Source: Rhizomys pruinosus (lineage: Eukaryota > Chordata > Mammalia > Rodentia > Spalacidae). Taken from it: a stretch of 64,000 bases of DNA. The stretch is taken from the NCBI GenBank assembly GCA_009823505.1, contig VZQC01011939.1, positions 4,648,835 to 4,712,834 on the forward strand. Direction: 5' to 3'. Below the pieces are notes generated by a model, which worked only from the letters and a program-made list of their open reading frames with translations, ran no database searches and was not told where the DNA came from. How positions within the stretch are numbered: the first letter of the stretch is position 1; every line of letters begins with the position of its first letter. Shown here piece by piece: positions 32,223-44,601 of this stretch. A program made the position numbers and the translations under genes.

Positions 32223-32859
32223 GGTAAGGAAAATCTAATTCTAGAAAGAAAAAAAATTCACCTTTAGAACATGGGCTAGGAGAATTTCCCTTCAGTGTCT
32301 CCTATTTCAGTCTTGTTCAGTCCCAGGCTTGTTATTCATCTCAGAAACATCATCTGCAGGGTGTTACCCAGAACACATGCTGGAAGATTCACACCTCCCT
32401 AGACACCAAGCAAAGTAGGCACTGAACCAGGGGCTGAGTGTGTCAAAGTAGGCACTGAACCAGGGGCTGAGTGTGTGTGCCAACCAAGCCGAGGGCCCTG
32501 AGCTCAGAGACTTCACATTTGGCTCAAGCCTCTGTTATAACTATTCCTAACAATTTTTTTTTTCACAAAAGGCTCTGTACTTTCTATCATACTGGGCCCC
32601 ACGAGTTGACATCTAAACATAGGGAGAGGGCTCCCACAGCTTGTATTCATGGAGAACTGGCGTAATGGAGCTGAAGGAAACCAGTCCAAGTCTCAGCCAG
32701 ACCCTGGCAGGAGTAACTCTGAAGCCTGCAACCCCAGACCATGAGGACACGCCTTCCGTGTGGCTAGAAGCCAGGCACACCGCCAGGCCCTTTCCCCTAC
32801 GATGGAAGGTGTTGCTTTCGTCTGAAACCCAGGTGATTCACAGCATAAATGCTGTGCTA
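32223..32859. other. No gene; contains a 33-bp tandem duplication
   Basis: No gene or interspersed repeat recognised. The only structure is the duplication at 32411-32476. Confidence 0.4.
32411..32476. repeat. 33-bp perfect tandem duplication
   Basis: Two identical adjacent units, each starting caaagtaggcactgaacc and ending ggctgagtgtgt. Confidence 0.97.
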
Positions 32860-33235
32860 GTCAGTTTTCCATCACTATAATAAATATCTGACATAATCAA
32901 CTTGTAAAGATGAAAGGTTTGGTTGGGCTCCTGGTTTCCGAGGTTACTGTCTAGGATCAGCTGACGTAATTGCTTTGGGCCTGCTGCAAAGCAGGGTGTC
33001 ATGAAAGGAGAGCATGGCAGAGTACTTTCTCACAGCCAGAAATACAACCAAGGAAGAAGAGGGGGCCAGGGCTCCTTGGTCTCCTTCGATGCCATGCCTC
33101 CGATAACCTGAGACCTCCCATTGGGTCTCATTTCTTAAAAGCTCCACCCCCTCCCAACAGCACCACTGACAGGACCAAGGCTTTAACACATGGGCTCTGA
33201 GGACCAAGTTCAAACTATACCAAATGTATGACTGA
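32860..33235 (+). repeat. URR1-like interspersed repeat, copy 2
   Basis: ttccatcactataataaata and ctgacataatcaactt at the start. ctccaccccctcccaacagc and aacacatgggctctgaggac lie towards the end. Confidence 0.55.
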
Positions 33236-33239
33236 ATGA

Positions 33240-33540
33240 AAACAAGAACAGAACCAGGAAGATCACTCAGTGGCCAAAGCACTTACCACACAAGTGTGAG
33301 GACCTGAGTTTGAATCCCCAGATACCACAAGACCGCAACAGTAGCGCACATCTGCAATCCCAGTGCTCCTGTTGCAAGATGGAAGGAAGAGATAGGAGAC
33401 TACCCAGAAGCTGTGAGCCACCCCCAAACAACCAAGAGACCCTGCATCAAACAAGGTGGAAGGTGAGGACCGACAGTCGAGGTTGTCCTCTGACCTCCAT
33501 ACACAGGCCTACACACACATATAAACACATTAAAAAAGAG
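33240..33540 (+). mobile_element. Composite tRNA-derived SINE
   Basis: tRNA-like head (tggccaaagcacttaccaca, gtgaggacctgagtttgaat), then a B1-like middle (gcgcacatctgcaatcccag) and an A-rich end. The same family lies at 60508-60740. Confidence 0.6.
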
Positions 33541-34190
33541 AGAATAATTGATTTTCTGATAAACATTATAGTTTAGTAAATAAATGTCTTTCTGCTCATG
33601 GAATCAGTGGATGAGGGTAAAGAAAAAAAAAAGATTAATTAATAATAAAAGACATGTCCCATGCCTAGAAGAATAGGGTGTCATCTAAGGGATCAGGTGG
33701 TGGGAGTGCTTTGGGACAGGGCCAGCTGGTGGTAAGACAGCATTCTCACTACCAAAACCTCAAAATAGAGATCTGGTAAGTGTCTACTTATGTGAGAAAC
33801 CCTAGCAAAGACCCATGTGGGTTTCTGTTAGTTTACAGTCCTGCAGGGTGGCTTAGCTGGGGTGGGGGGGGCACGTGCCACAGGAATAGCAGGGCTAGTG
33901 CAGTCCAGGTCTCTGGCCCTGGCATGGTCAGTGATCCTAGAGGCAGATGGGCATGTAGGAATTCTGTGGCTGGTGACAGGCCACTTGTCCCAGTTTCACC
34001 TTAAACTAGAGTTAGGCTGAAAACCTAGAGCCCCAACAACTAATCCCCAAGGTGATTATCCCACACTTCTGCAGCTTGGTCAGGGTCACTGGGCATCCTG
34101 CTGTGAGTCAGCATGCTTTCAGGCCCAAGCAGCCTCCCCAGGCAGGGAATGGCTCTGTCTAGCCAGGGAATGCCTGTTCCAGCTGCTGTC
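33541..34190. other. No recognised feature
   Basis: No gene or repeat recognised. Confidence 0.4.
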
Positions 34191-34242
34191 CAGGGGAGAT
34201 GGACACAGACTATGATCAGGGGAGATGGACACAGACTACAGT
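34191..34242. repeat. 26-bp tandem duplication
   Basis: Two adjacent units starting caggggagatggacacagac, differing at the last few bases. Unrelated in sequence to the large 26-bp minisatellite. Confidence 0.9.
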
Positions 34243-34337
34243 CAGATCACCTTCCTCTGTTTGCACAGCCCCTGTGTACCTAGAGTTTGTGTACTTATCA
34301 AAAGAAACTTGTCTTGCGGGGGGATGGAGAGATGGCT

Positions 34338-34409
34338 GAGGAAGGAAGGAAGGAAGGAAGGAAGGAAGGAAGGAAGGAAGGAAGGAAGGAAGGAAGGAAA
34401 GAAGGAAGG
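34338..34409. repeat. (GGAA)n microsatellite
   Basis: About 16 units of ggaa with one interruption near the end. Confidence 0.95.
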
Positions 34410-35325
34410 GCACTCAACTCGGGAAATAGCACAGTGTGGAGAAAAAAAGGTGGCCTGGCCTCAAGCAGAGGGCACTTTGGCAGTGGTTGGTGGGGCTTCT
34501 GTGTGCAGTCCCTTGCCTGGAATATCCACTAGGCACCTGTCCCTCTGTCCTGGGCCAATTCCAGGTGCAAGTGTTATTTGTCAGCTACTGACAGGCTAAT
34601 GCTACTGATGACAACACACCTCATACTTCCTGGATTAAAACTACCTCATTTTTATCACCCACAGATCCATATCTTCTGAGCCCTTCTGCTACTGTCTGCT
34701 AGACTTGCCTGAGGCCACCATCCTGGGCTTGGCTGGCTCTGGGTACTCCAAGGACTTGGCTGTCTTCCAACACCTGCTGCATCCCTCCTGCAGGACAATC
34801 AAGGCACAAGGCATTCTCATTGTGGTGCCAGGGGTGCAGAGGGAGAAGTGGAGATACACAACACCTTATCCACTGTGAACATAACATTTATCACTGCTCA
34901 CTGGCAAAGCCAGAACCAGAAACATACCCAGCATCAGAATAGGACAGTACCAGAAGGGGAAGGTGTCTCAGGCTTGGGACAAGGGGCTCACCAACATGCC
35001 CACACCACAGATAAAACTGATGAGGAAGGTGGTTCCTGTTTGCCACTTCTGATGAGGCCACCATACGTCAACTTCCTATGGAGGAAACAGGGTCTTAGAG
35101 AACCAGACACTTCCAAAGGGGGAGGAAGGAAAGGAACAATCCAAGGGAAGTTCCAGAGAAGAAAACTGGCACTAGCCAGTTCCTGCATGTCCCCTGCACA
35201 TCCACCTGACCTATCCTCCTCAGATAAGGTGCCATACACATGAAGTGCCAGTGTGTGAATGGCCCTACTAGATTCATTAATACAAACTAATTATGTAGAA
35301 CATATCCCACCCCCAGGCTGCCAGG
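34410..35325. other. No recognised feature
   Basis: A 131-codon plus-strand frame (34848-35243) overlaps minus-strand frames. None resembles a known protein. Confidence 0.4.
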
Positions 35326-35690
35326 TTTGTGTATCAGCTACTTTTATCATTACTGTGACAAAATATGTGACAGAAGCAACTCAAAAGGGGAATCAGGGTT
35401 CCAGAGGGGTTGCTGTTAGTCATGGTGAGGACAAAACAGCAGCAGGAGAAACTCTGCCCCCAGCAGTAGTGGTGGCAGTTGGCTTCTTCACACGCAGCTA
35501 GATAGAAAGCAGGTGGGAACCAGAGGCAGGTTTAAACTGCAATGTTCTGCCCCTAGTGGTCTGCTTCCACCAGCCAGGCCCTGAAAGTTCCACATCCTGC
35601 AAAATAGAATCATAAACCAGAAACTGAGCATCCAAAATGTGAGCCTGTAGGGAGCGTTTCTCATTCAAACCATAGCAGTTTGAATCCTAG
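35326..35690 (+). repeat. URR1-like interspersed repeat, copy 3
   Basis: gtatcagctacttttatcat and tgtgacaaaatatgtgacag at the start. ctcattcaaaccatagca is near the end. Confidence 0.55.
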
Positions 35691-35899
35691 CACCACTTGT
35701 GGCTTAGAGACTTTGGCCAATTTCTATAAACTGCCCTGCATTTCTTGTTCCTCTTCTTTGAAATGGAGATTCGAATCTACCTGCCCCCAAAGCTAATAGC
35801 AAGGCTGAAATATTATAGTGAAGGTTACTTCTATACACACTACCACAGAATAAGTGGCCAATGAGTGTTACTATGCCATTAACATGATTATGAAGAACA

Positions 35900-36335
35900 G
35901 GATGATGGCAGTGAGGGCAATTATTACCATGAAGATGATAATAGTTGTGGTGATGATGGTAGGAATGGTGAAGTAATGATGGTGATGGTCACGATGTTGA
36001 TAATAATGATGGTGATGGTGATGATGATAATGGAGGTGGGAATGAGGGTGAAGTGAGCCCTAACGATAATTATGGTTATGGTGATGGTAGTAGTGGTGGT
36101 GTTGATGGTAAAGATGATGGTAGATGTGGTGATATGGGTAAAATGATAGTGATGATGATAATGATGGTGTTGGTGGTGATGATGATGATTGTGATGATAC
36201 AAATGATGCTGGAGGTGGCGCTGATAGTGCAGTGATGGTCATGATGGTAAAGGTGATGGTGATGATAGTAATGGTGGTGATGGTGATGATGATGGTGGTA
36301 GTGACAGTGATGGTAATAATGATGATGGCACTGGT
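35900..36335. repeat. GAT/GGT-rich degenerate array
   Basis: About 430 bp of gatgatggtgatggtag-like words with three-base and six-base periodicity and frequent taa/ata interruptions. Frames over it give Met/Asp/Gly or His/Ile/Thr runs and are not genes. Confidence 0.9.
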
Positions 36336-36524
36336 TATGTTAACATGTCCTCCTGCCCCCTTCCCTTATTCCTAAACTCCACTTTTCTAAATTCTCCTTA
36401 CACTTAATCAAGTGTTAGAATATTGATATGAGTTATCTAAAAGAAAAATGTTTATGCACGTTTCTTCATCATGGTGTGAAAATACCACTAATTAATGACT
36501 AAGGTATTAAAATGTATTCATTCT

Positions 36525-36752
36525 GGGGCTGGAGAGATGGCCTAGCAGTTAAGAGCACTGAATGCTCTTGCAGAGGACCTGGGTTCAATCCCCAGCACCC
36601 ACATGGTGGTTGAGAACCATCTTTAACTCCAGTTCCAGGGGAATCCAACACCCTCTTCTGACCTCCGAGGCATTGCATGTCACTGGTACACAAACCTACA
36701 TGCAGACAGTACATTCATACACATAAAAAATAAACAAAATTTAAAAAATGTA
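36525..36752 (+). mobile_element. B2-like SINE
   Basis: ggggctggagagatggccta head, box B gggttcaatcc, A-rich tail. The target duplication is probably aaaatgtattcattc (about 36510-36524 and 36745-36760). Confidence 0.88.
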
Positions 36753-38487
36753 TTCATTCCATCCAATGAGACAAACATTAGAAATTAAAGCACATGACTT
36801 CCACGAAGCTGCTTACCCAGCAATCCCAAATTAAAGATACAGGGCTTGAAGGACAGGGCATAACAGGCTTATAGATTCAGAGCATGACGAGGTATTGCTA
36901 GTGATAATCACATCTAGACTCGAGGTGTCTAAAATGGAAAGCATGAATCATATCGGTCATGGTCACAAACACTAGAACCTTTATGAACATTTTGCACAGT
37001 TGCCTTCCTTTTACAGTGAAATAATAAGCAGCATATTTCAACATACAGCTTGACAAATACAAAACACACAGGAGAAATACACATTCCTGACAACCCTTTA
37101 CTGTGAATAGCTTAGTTTCTAAGAATGTTTAATGATAGTAACTAGTATTTTACTTTATTACTTTCACACAGTAACAAAGTTTATACCAGCAAAGTGGTTT
37201 CAGAAAGGAAAATTACATACTGCCAATCTAAATCAGTCAGAGCAGACCTCCATGATTAAACCCAAGGTTCTAGCAATGAGATCACATTAACTGTGAGACT
37301 GTTGAGGTGTTTCATGGTGGGGTCTCTAGCTCAGAAAGGTGAAATTTGGTTTTAGTATCTCTTCGCTCTAGGTGCACGTTCAACACACACTTTCTGGGTA
37401 TAAATTCTGCACCGAGGATCCTCATTAGTTATCAGAAGTTAATATGGGAAATTCTCAGCTTCATTCTCAAGGGTCTAGGCCAGAGGGGAATGTAGGCTGG
37501 CCAACTGACCGCCCCATCATAGATAGAATGTGAGCACACGTGGCTCATGGGCCTGTGTGGGCAGCCTCTTCTTGCTCTGGGGTGAAAGCAGGGTATCCCT
37601 TCCTGAGTTTCCACCTGCCTGGCACAGTCTCAGCACAAAGCAGAGAGGCTCAAGGACTGGCATTTGTGTTTTAAATCCCAAAGGAAATGGCTAAATTACC
37701 TGGCAAATCTAACAGGTGACCCCAAAACTCCACATTCTATGTCTGCAAAGGAGTGAAAATATGCATTTCTTGGTAGATAAAGGCCAACTGCTGCTGATAG
37801 TACAGCATGACAGGAGATGGCTTTCTTGGAGGGTAGGGGGTGGCTGAAAAGAGCTTACTGAGATGTAATTCTCAGCAGAGTAGACAAAAATGAAGGAAAT
37901 AGGAGATGACACTCAGGGCCTGTCAACAGTGGTCCCCAAGCCTGGAGGAGTAGAGGGGAGGCATGATACTCCATGGCCAGGAAGGCCAGGAAGGAGCTGG
38001 GCAGGGTCTAGCCTTGGCCACCCACTCAGAACCTCAGTGGGAGGCCAAAGAGGGAGACTGACATCCCCCACAGAGTCCTGGTGAGGGAGCTTCTACAGAC
38101 CTGCCGGGGAGAGGGCATATGCTCGGCCCAGTTAGAAACGACAGATTTTTAAGCTTTGAGCCTGTTCTATGTGCTCAACACCAGACTTGGCTGTGGAGGC
38201 AGGCAAAGCAATGGAAGCTTTCTCAATCCCGAAGGGCCTGGGGTTCAGCCATTTAGGATGTGTCTATGGTAGTCCAGTTATACACAGGTGCTCCCCAGTA
38301 GCTGACTGGCTATACTAGGGGACAACAGAGCCTGGGACTTACACTGCCCACTGGGCATCTTTATATTTCCTCTACAGACAGCAAGACCAGCCTGCCACTG
38401 CTGTTTGTCTCCTTGCTTCTGGCTCAGAGTACAGATCCCAGTGTCTCACAGAAGGAACCTGTGTGAACATCAGGTTGCTTAATTGTT
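36753..38487. other. No recognised feature
   Basis: 1.7 kb without a recognised gene or repeat. Confidence 0.45.
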
Positions 38488-38690
38488 TTCTTTTTTTTAA
38501 TTTTTATTTTTTATTTATTTCTTTATGTGTATGAATGTACTGTCTGCATGCAGGTTTGTGCACCTGTGTCGTGCAATGCCATGGAGGTCAGAAGAGGGTG
38601 TCGGATTCCCCTGGAACTGGAGTTCTCCTGGAATTGGAGTTTCAGACGGTTCTCGGCCGCCATGTGGGTGCTGGGGGTCGAACCCGGGTC
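38488..38690 (-). mobile_element. 5'-truncated B2-like SINE
   Basis: Minus-strand copy ending at gggtcctcta. The last 40 or so bases of the tRNA-like head, including box A, are absent, while box B (complement of gggttcgacc) is present. Without box A it should not be transcribed by polymerase III. Confidence 0.85.
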
Positions 38691-39784
38691 CTCTATCTAT
38701 AAATAATTACAAGCATCTTCCAATCATGTAGCTTTAGTGACCTCACATGTATTTGCTAAAGTGCTGAAGTGGGTAAATGACTAGGTGGGCGGTTGAAGGA
38801 GGTCAGTCAGATCCAGAGCTTTGATCTTCAGAAATCCTTCTTACTACCAGGTAACATCGTTTTTCTCATTTTTCCATTTAGAAAGGGAACCATAGACAAC
38901 CATGTCATGAGGGGTGAGACAGGGAGGTGGTGTGTAAGCAATGGCAAGAGGGTGCTCTGGACTGTAGGTGCTATGGGCATCTCAAGGCTGTGGAGAGAAG
39001 GACTTTGAGGTAGACTGAAGGAAGGGTGAAGATCATTTGGGAACTAGTTGCCTTTACCTGAAAAACAGCTCCAGAGACCAACTTGTCTCAGTTCAGGTTT
39101 TTTCTCTTGCCTACCTCACCTACACATGGCTGTGCTCTGCAGACAAAGGAGCTGCAATGTGAAAACCACAGGAAAGAGGGAGGATAAAGAGATTTTAAAA
39201 ATAATTCATGAAAAGACACATTGATGCCCTGGGACAGTGACCCCTGATAATGCATGAGGGAGAGGGAAAAATAATTGGCTTAGAGAAAAACATGGCTTTT
39301 CAAGACTTTAGGTATTAACCCCAAGCTCTTAGATTAGTTAACCATGAGCACAATTGGAGCCCGAGACAAACAAGCCATTTGTCACTGTAGGGATAATTTT
39401 TCTTGGGGACATTGAAAGCAATTTTAAAAAGTAATAAAGTATTTAAAGGGGGAATTGTCAGGTCAGGAAATAGAATTTTTAAAAATGTATCTTTATTTCT
39501 TTTATTCTATTTTAAAGTCCATATGAAAGCTATATGTTTGTCTATAATACTGATTTATAAAATTTTCCACTTTTGTTTTAAGGCCAAGAAGCCTCAGCAC
39601 TGGACACATACTCTACCCATGTGTGATAACCAAGCTTTTTAGACATTTTTCTAAAGTTACCTACTGACAAAATCACCTCTGAGTACCAAAGTATAAGGAT
39701 AACATAGTGCTTAATGCAAGACTAATGCCAGAGAGTAGGTTCCCAGACCTCATTCTGACACACTGGGAAACAAACCAGAGTTGG
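38691..39784. other. No recognised feature
   Basis: No gene or repeat recognised. Confidence 0.45.
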
Positions 39785-39984
39785 CACAGAACATAGAAAG
39801 AACTCCTGCAATTCAACAGAAGTAACAACCAAATTTGACAAAAGAAAAGCAAATAAATGATAGACATTTCATTTCTCCAAAGAAGGGCAAATGATAATAA
39901 AGACAAAGAGATGCTCATTGTCACTACTCACAGGAAATGCAAAACCCACACTGAGACATCATCTTACACATGCAGGATGGCAAT
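39785..39984 (+). mobile_element. Old L1 ORF2 3' fragment
   Basis: Words such as agaactcctgcaattcaaca, atttctccaaagaagggcaa and actgagacatcatcttacac follow the order of the ORF2 3' end in ancient mammalian L1s. The next L1 interrupts it. Confidence 0.65.
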
Positions 39985-41700
39985 TACAAGGATAGTTTAC
40001 CTGAAGGATGCTAAAAACTCCACCAGAAAACTCCTAGAAATGAGTAAGAGTTTCAGTAAAGTGGCAGGATGCAAAATTAACCTAGAAAAATCAGTAGCCT
40101 TTCTTTACACAAAAAGTAAACAAGTGGAGAAGGAATATAAGAAGACCCTCCCACTCACAATAGCCTCAAAAAAAATCAAACCTAACCAAAGTCACCAAAG
40201 AGCTCTACAACAAAAAATTTAAACCCCTGAAGAAGGAGATTGAAAATGACATCAAAAGATGGAAAGACCTCCCATGCTCATGGATTGGAAAAATTAATAT
40301 AGTAAAAATGTCCATTTTACCCAAATTGATATACAGAGTCAACACAATCTCAATCAAAATCTTCATTAGTTTCTTCACAGACTTAGAAAAAAATTCTTAA
40401 ATTCATATGGAAAAACAAAAGACCCCAAATAGCTAAAGTAACCCTGAGTGAAAAATGCAATACAGGGGGGATTGCCTTACTAGACTTCAAGCTATACTAC
40501 ATGGCTATAGTCACAAAAACAGCCTGGTACTGGCACAAAAACAGACCCATAGACCAATGAAACAAAATTGAAGATCCAAACTTGAGCTCATACAATTTCA
40601 GCCACCTCATATTTGACAAAGGGGCAAAAAAAAAAAACCCTTAATGGAGGAAGGATAACATCTTCAGCAAATGGTGTGGGCAAAACTAGATCACCATTTG
40701 TAGAAGAGCAAAATTAAACCCCTACTTCTCACCCTGTAAAAAAATCAACTCCAAGTGGATCAAAGATCTCAACCTGAAACCCAAAACCCTGAAGGTGATA
40801 GAAAAAGTTGGCAACAACCTACAAGACATAGGTGTAGGAAAGGGCTTTCTAAATCAGATGACAGCTGCACAGGAAATAAGGTCAACAGTTGACAAATGGG
40901 ACCTCATCAAACTCAAAAGCTTCTGTACAGCAAAAGAAACAATCAAGGAAGTGAAGAGAAAACCCACAGAGTAGGAGGAAATCTTCACCAGTGAGTGATA
41001 CATTTGACAGAGCATTAACATCCAGAATATATAAACTACTCAAAAAACAAAGAAGAAAACAAATGACTCACTCAAAAGATGGAGTAAAGAGCTGAACAGA
41101 GACTTCACAAGTGAGGAAGTAAAGATGGCTGAGAAACATCTTAAAAGGTGTTCATCATCATTAATAATTAAGGAAATGTAAATTAAAACCACTCTAAGAT
41201 ATCATCTCACTCCAATAAGACTGGCTAAGCTCAAGAACACAAAAGACACCAAATGCTGGAGAGGTTGTGAGGAAAGGGGAACACTCATCCACTGCTGGTG
41301 GGAATGTAAACCTGTACAACCACTGTGGAAAGCAGTGTGGAGAACCCTTAAAAGACTCAAAATGAGCGTACCACCTGACCCAGCCATACCACTCCTGAGT
41401 ATATACCCTCAAGACTCATCATACAAAGATACATGCACAACTATGTTTATTGCAGCTCTTTTCACAATAGCAAACAGTTGGAAACAACCCAAATGCCGCT
41501 CAACTGATGACTGGATAACAAAAATGTGGTACATCTACAAACAGGGAATGGTTTCTCTCATTTGTGGATGCTAGTACCAAATCCCCCAATTGAAAGAAAA
41601 GCTGAGCAATGTGATTGTTATATTTCTTTCCATCTGAAAGCAACTGTGATGTTATAATGTGAATATCTTATAAAAATAAAATTAAAAATAGGACAAAAAA
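39985..41700 (+). mobile_element. 5'-truncated L1
   Basis: Starts within the reverse transcriptase region just after the FADD motif ([16 protein letters not shown]) and continues through the ORF2 carboxy-terminal region (41230-41530, with the C..C..H..C-type motif CWRGCE..HCWWEC). It ends in an A-rich tail (41672-41700). Stop codons and small indels break the frame. The next L1 inserted at this A-rich tail. Confidence 0.88.
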
Positions 41701-42615
41701 CAAAGAACATCAAAAAGGGAGAGTGATGGGGCAGGCCTCTTGGCAGGCAGGTTCCAGGACCTTCCCAGCCCCAGCACCTCTGTTGATTCCAGCCCAGGGT
41801 TCTAGGACCATCCCGGCCCAGTCACTTCCAGCCAGGGTTCCAAGACCATCAGAGCTCAGTCATTTCAGGTGCAGGGTCTCCAGAGCTGCTCCAACTTCCA
41901 GACTGGATCAGGTAAGACCTTAAGATCACCTTGGCAGTGACATAATTGGTCAGGCAAAAACCAGTGCTGCCCACCCACCCCCTTGTAGTCATCCTGGTGG
42001 AAACAGAGAAGAACCACTTGAATTTCACATCAGACTATAAACAACAATCAAATCCACATGCCCAGAGCACAAAGGAAAATCAACAACATGGAAAAAGTAA
42101 ATAATAAATCTAGCAGTCCTATAGAAGACTCCAATAATGAGTTCTCCCTGGAGATAACCCAGGACACAGATCTTATTTTTTTTTTTTGGAGGGGGAACTT
42201 TGTAACAATAGTTTGGTGTAAATACAAAGAAACAGATTGGCTTCATCTAGTCCCAGGCCACCAGCTGTTCAGACTATGTCAACTTAGACAAGAGTCTGCA
42301 TCCACCTATCAAGTTATTTCTTCATTATTTCGTTTGTGGATATTGAAGTCTTCTACTCTCTCTCTCTGCAAACTCTACACATTTTCCATTTTGAATGCTC
42401 CCAGATTCATAAATTATCTCAATAAGTAAGAGTACCCTAGGTACCTGAAAGTGAAGCAGCCTGGGAACCGCACCTTTCTCTCAGAACTGGCGGGTAGGGA
42501 GCACCTGGATCTTTTCACATCATTCATTTCACTGCTTCTTGCTTTTACTTGCTGGACTGTCCAAAACTTCAGTCTTGCCTTTGCCACCTTCTGAATTTGG
42601 AAGCCTAAAGTTCCC

Positions 42616-43028
42616 TGTGCTGGATAGCTTTAGTGTCAACTTGACACACCTGGGTTGAGGGAGCCTCAACTGGGGAATTGACTCCATTGGATTGGCCTGT
42701 GGCCACATCTGTGGAGTATTGTCTTGATGGTCAAGCAGTGTGGAAGGGCCCAGCCCACAATGAGTAGTGCCACCTGGGCAGGTAGTTATGTATGGTATAA
42801 GAAGGCAGGCTGGGCATGAGCGAGCGAGCAAGCTAGTGAACAGCACTCCTCCATGGCTTGTGCTTCGGCTCCTGCCTCCAGGTTCCTGCCCTGAGTTCCT
42901 GCCTTGTGCTCCCTGAGTGATGAACTATGAACCAGGAGATGTAAGCTGAAAATAAACCCTTTCTTCCCCAAGTTGGTGTTGGTCAGAGTGTTTTGTCACA
43001 GCAATGGAAGACAAGACAAGCTAGAACA
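42616..43028 (+). repeat. 5' LTR of the MaLR-type element
   Basis: 413 bp from tgtgctggatagc to ctagaaca. TATA-like ggtataagaagg (about 42794), polyadenylation signal aaaataaaccc (about 42950). It differs from the 3' LTR by about six substitutions and one 2-bp indel, all within about 42893-42953. Confidence 0.88.
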
Positions 43029-44190
43029 GAAATTGGTACCAACGAGTGGGGTATTGTGTGACAGATCCTGACCTTGTGTTTTGGGGAAGGATTGTGGAAG
43101 TGTTTGGAACTTTGGGCTGGGAAGATCATTGAATGCCTAAAGATTGTGGCTGTGGAACTTGGAACATTTTGCTGAAAAGTTGTAGAAGGGAGTCTGGCTT
43201 GTGAAATTTCTAGTTTCAAAGGGAGGCAGAGATCATCAGGACTGTGTATATCTGTGGGTTCTGGTCAGCTGGGGCTGAAGAATCAGCTGTAAGTAACAGA
43301 AGACCAGAATCCGAAGTGAATTTTTTGTGGTACTGGGGCAATTGATGCTGGTTAGCTGGGGCTGAAAAATCAGCTGTAAGTAACAAGAGACCAGCATCAC
43401 TGAGGTGAAATCTTCTGGGGAGAATTTCTTCAAGGTCAGCACACAGACGAGTGGACCCAGAAAGGGCCTGAGCCTCCATCTCGAGCAGAAGCTGGACTTG
43501 GTAACGTGTTAAGAGTCTCCTATTTGTTCTGGTGTTGAAATTTGAGGGGGTCACAGAGAGCAGCCGAGGCTTGGCACTGTGAGAGGTCAGGAAAGACCAT
43601 TGGTGGAAGTGCACCTCGGTTGCTGTGAAGACCCCAGGATTGAGGGGTCATGGAGAGAAACTGAGGCTTTGCACACGAGAGGTCAGAAGAGACCATTGGT
43701 GAAGGTGCTGCCCAGTTTCAGTAGCGACCCCACCTTTTTGGACATGCCGGTACCCTGGGACGACCACCAAGAGCAGCGGTAGGTGTAAAATGGACGGCCT
43801 GGGCCTGCGAGATGAGTGTGGCCAGGATGGCAGAGTCGAGAAAGGGGGAGCTGCTGAGACCCTTTGGAGCCCAGAGAATCGTGAGTGAATCCCAGGGTGT
43901 CCAGCCTTGAGCTACTTTGCTGGATCTTAGGTTTGTTTGAGAGTGCCTGATTCTTTCCCTTTGAAAATAAAACAGTACTTGTTTTGGATTTTACAAGCAG
44001 CCCACAGTTAAGAGACTTTAAAATAGATTGGACTTTTAAGCGTTTGGACATTTAAAGGACTGTGGGGCTTTTAAGGATGTACTGTCTTAGGTTGTGATTA
44101 ATGTAAACATCATACTTTGGGGATAAGAACTGGAAAGGTGGTGGTTTAATAGTGATGTGTTTTTGTGTGTCAAGTTGACAAGGGGTCCAA
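43029..44190 (+). repeat. Internal region of the MaLR-type element
   Basis: The primer-binding-like start is followed by non-coding sequence with two sets of internal duplications: agctggggctgaagaatcag (from 43267) repeats 87 bp later, and agaggtca..agaccattggtg (from 43581) repeats about 98 bp later. It ends with cagtt..gacaaggggtccaa before the 3' LTR. No retroviral protein is encoded. Confidence 0.8.
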
Positions 44191-44601
44191 TGTGCTGGAT
44201 AGCTTTAGTGTCAACTTGACACACCTGGGTTGAGGGAGCCTCAACTGGGGAATTGACTCCATTGGATTGGCCTGTGGCCACATCTGTGGAGTATTGTCTT
44301 GATGGTCAAGCAGTGTGGAAGGGCCCAGCCCACAATGAGTAGTGCCACCTGGGCAGGTAGTTATGTATGGTATAAGAAGGCAGGCTGGGCATGAGCGAGC
44401 GAGCAAGCTAGTGAACAGCACTCCTCCATGGCTTGTGCTTCGGCTCCTGCCTCCAGGTTCCTGCCCTGAGTTCCTGTCTTGGGCTCCCTAAATGATGAAC
44501 TGTGACCCAGGAGATGTAAGCTGAATAAACCCTTTCTTCCCCAAGTTGGTGTTGGTCAGAGTGTTTTGTCACAGCAATGGAAGACAAGACAAGCTAGAAC
44601 A
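44191..44601 (+). repeat. 3' LTR of the MaLR-type element
   Basis: 411 bp, the partner of 42616-43028. The first roughly 275 bp and the last 75 bp appear identical to the 5' LTR. The differences cluster in the segment before the polyadenylation signal. Confidence 0.88.

Noticed and set aside
35924..36242. His/Ile/Thr and Met/Asp/Gly-rich frames
   Set aside because: Translations of the GAT-rich array.
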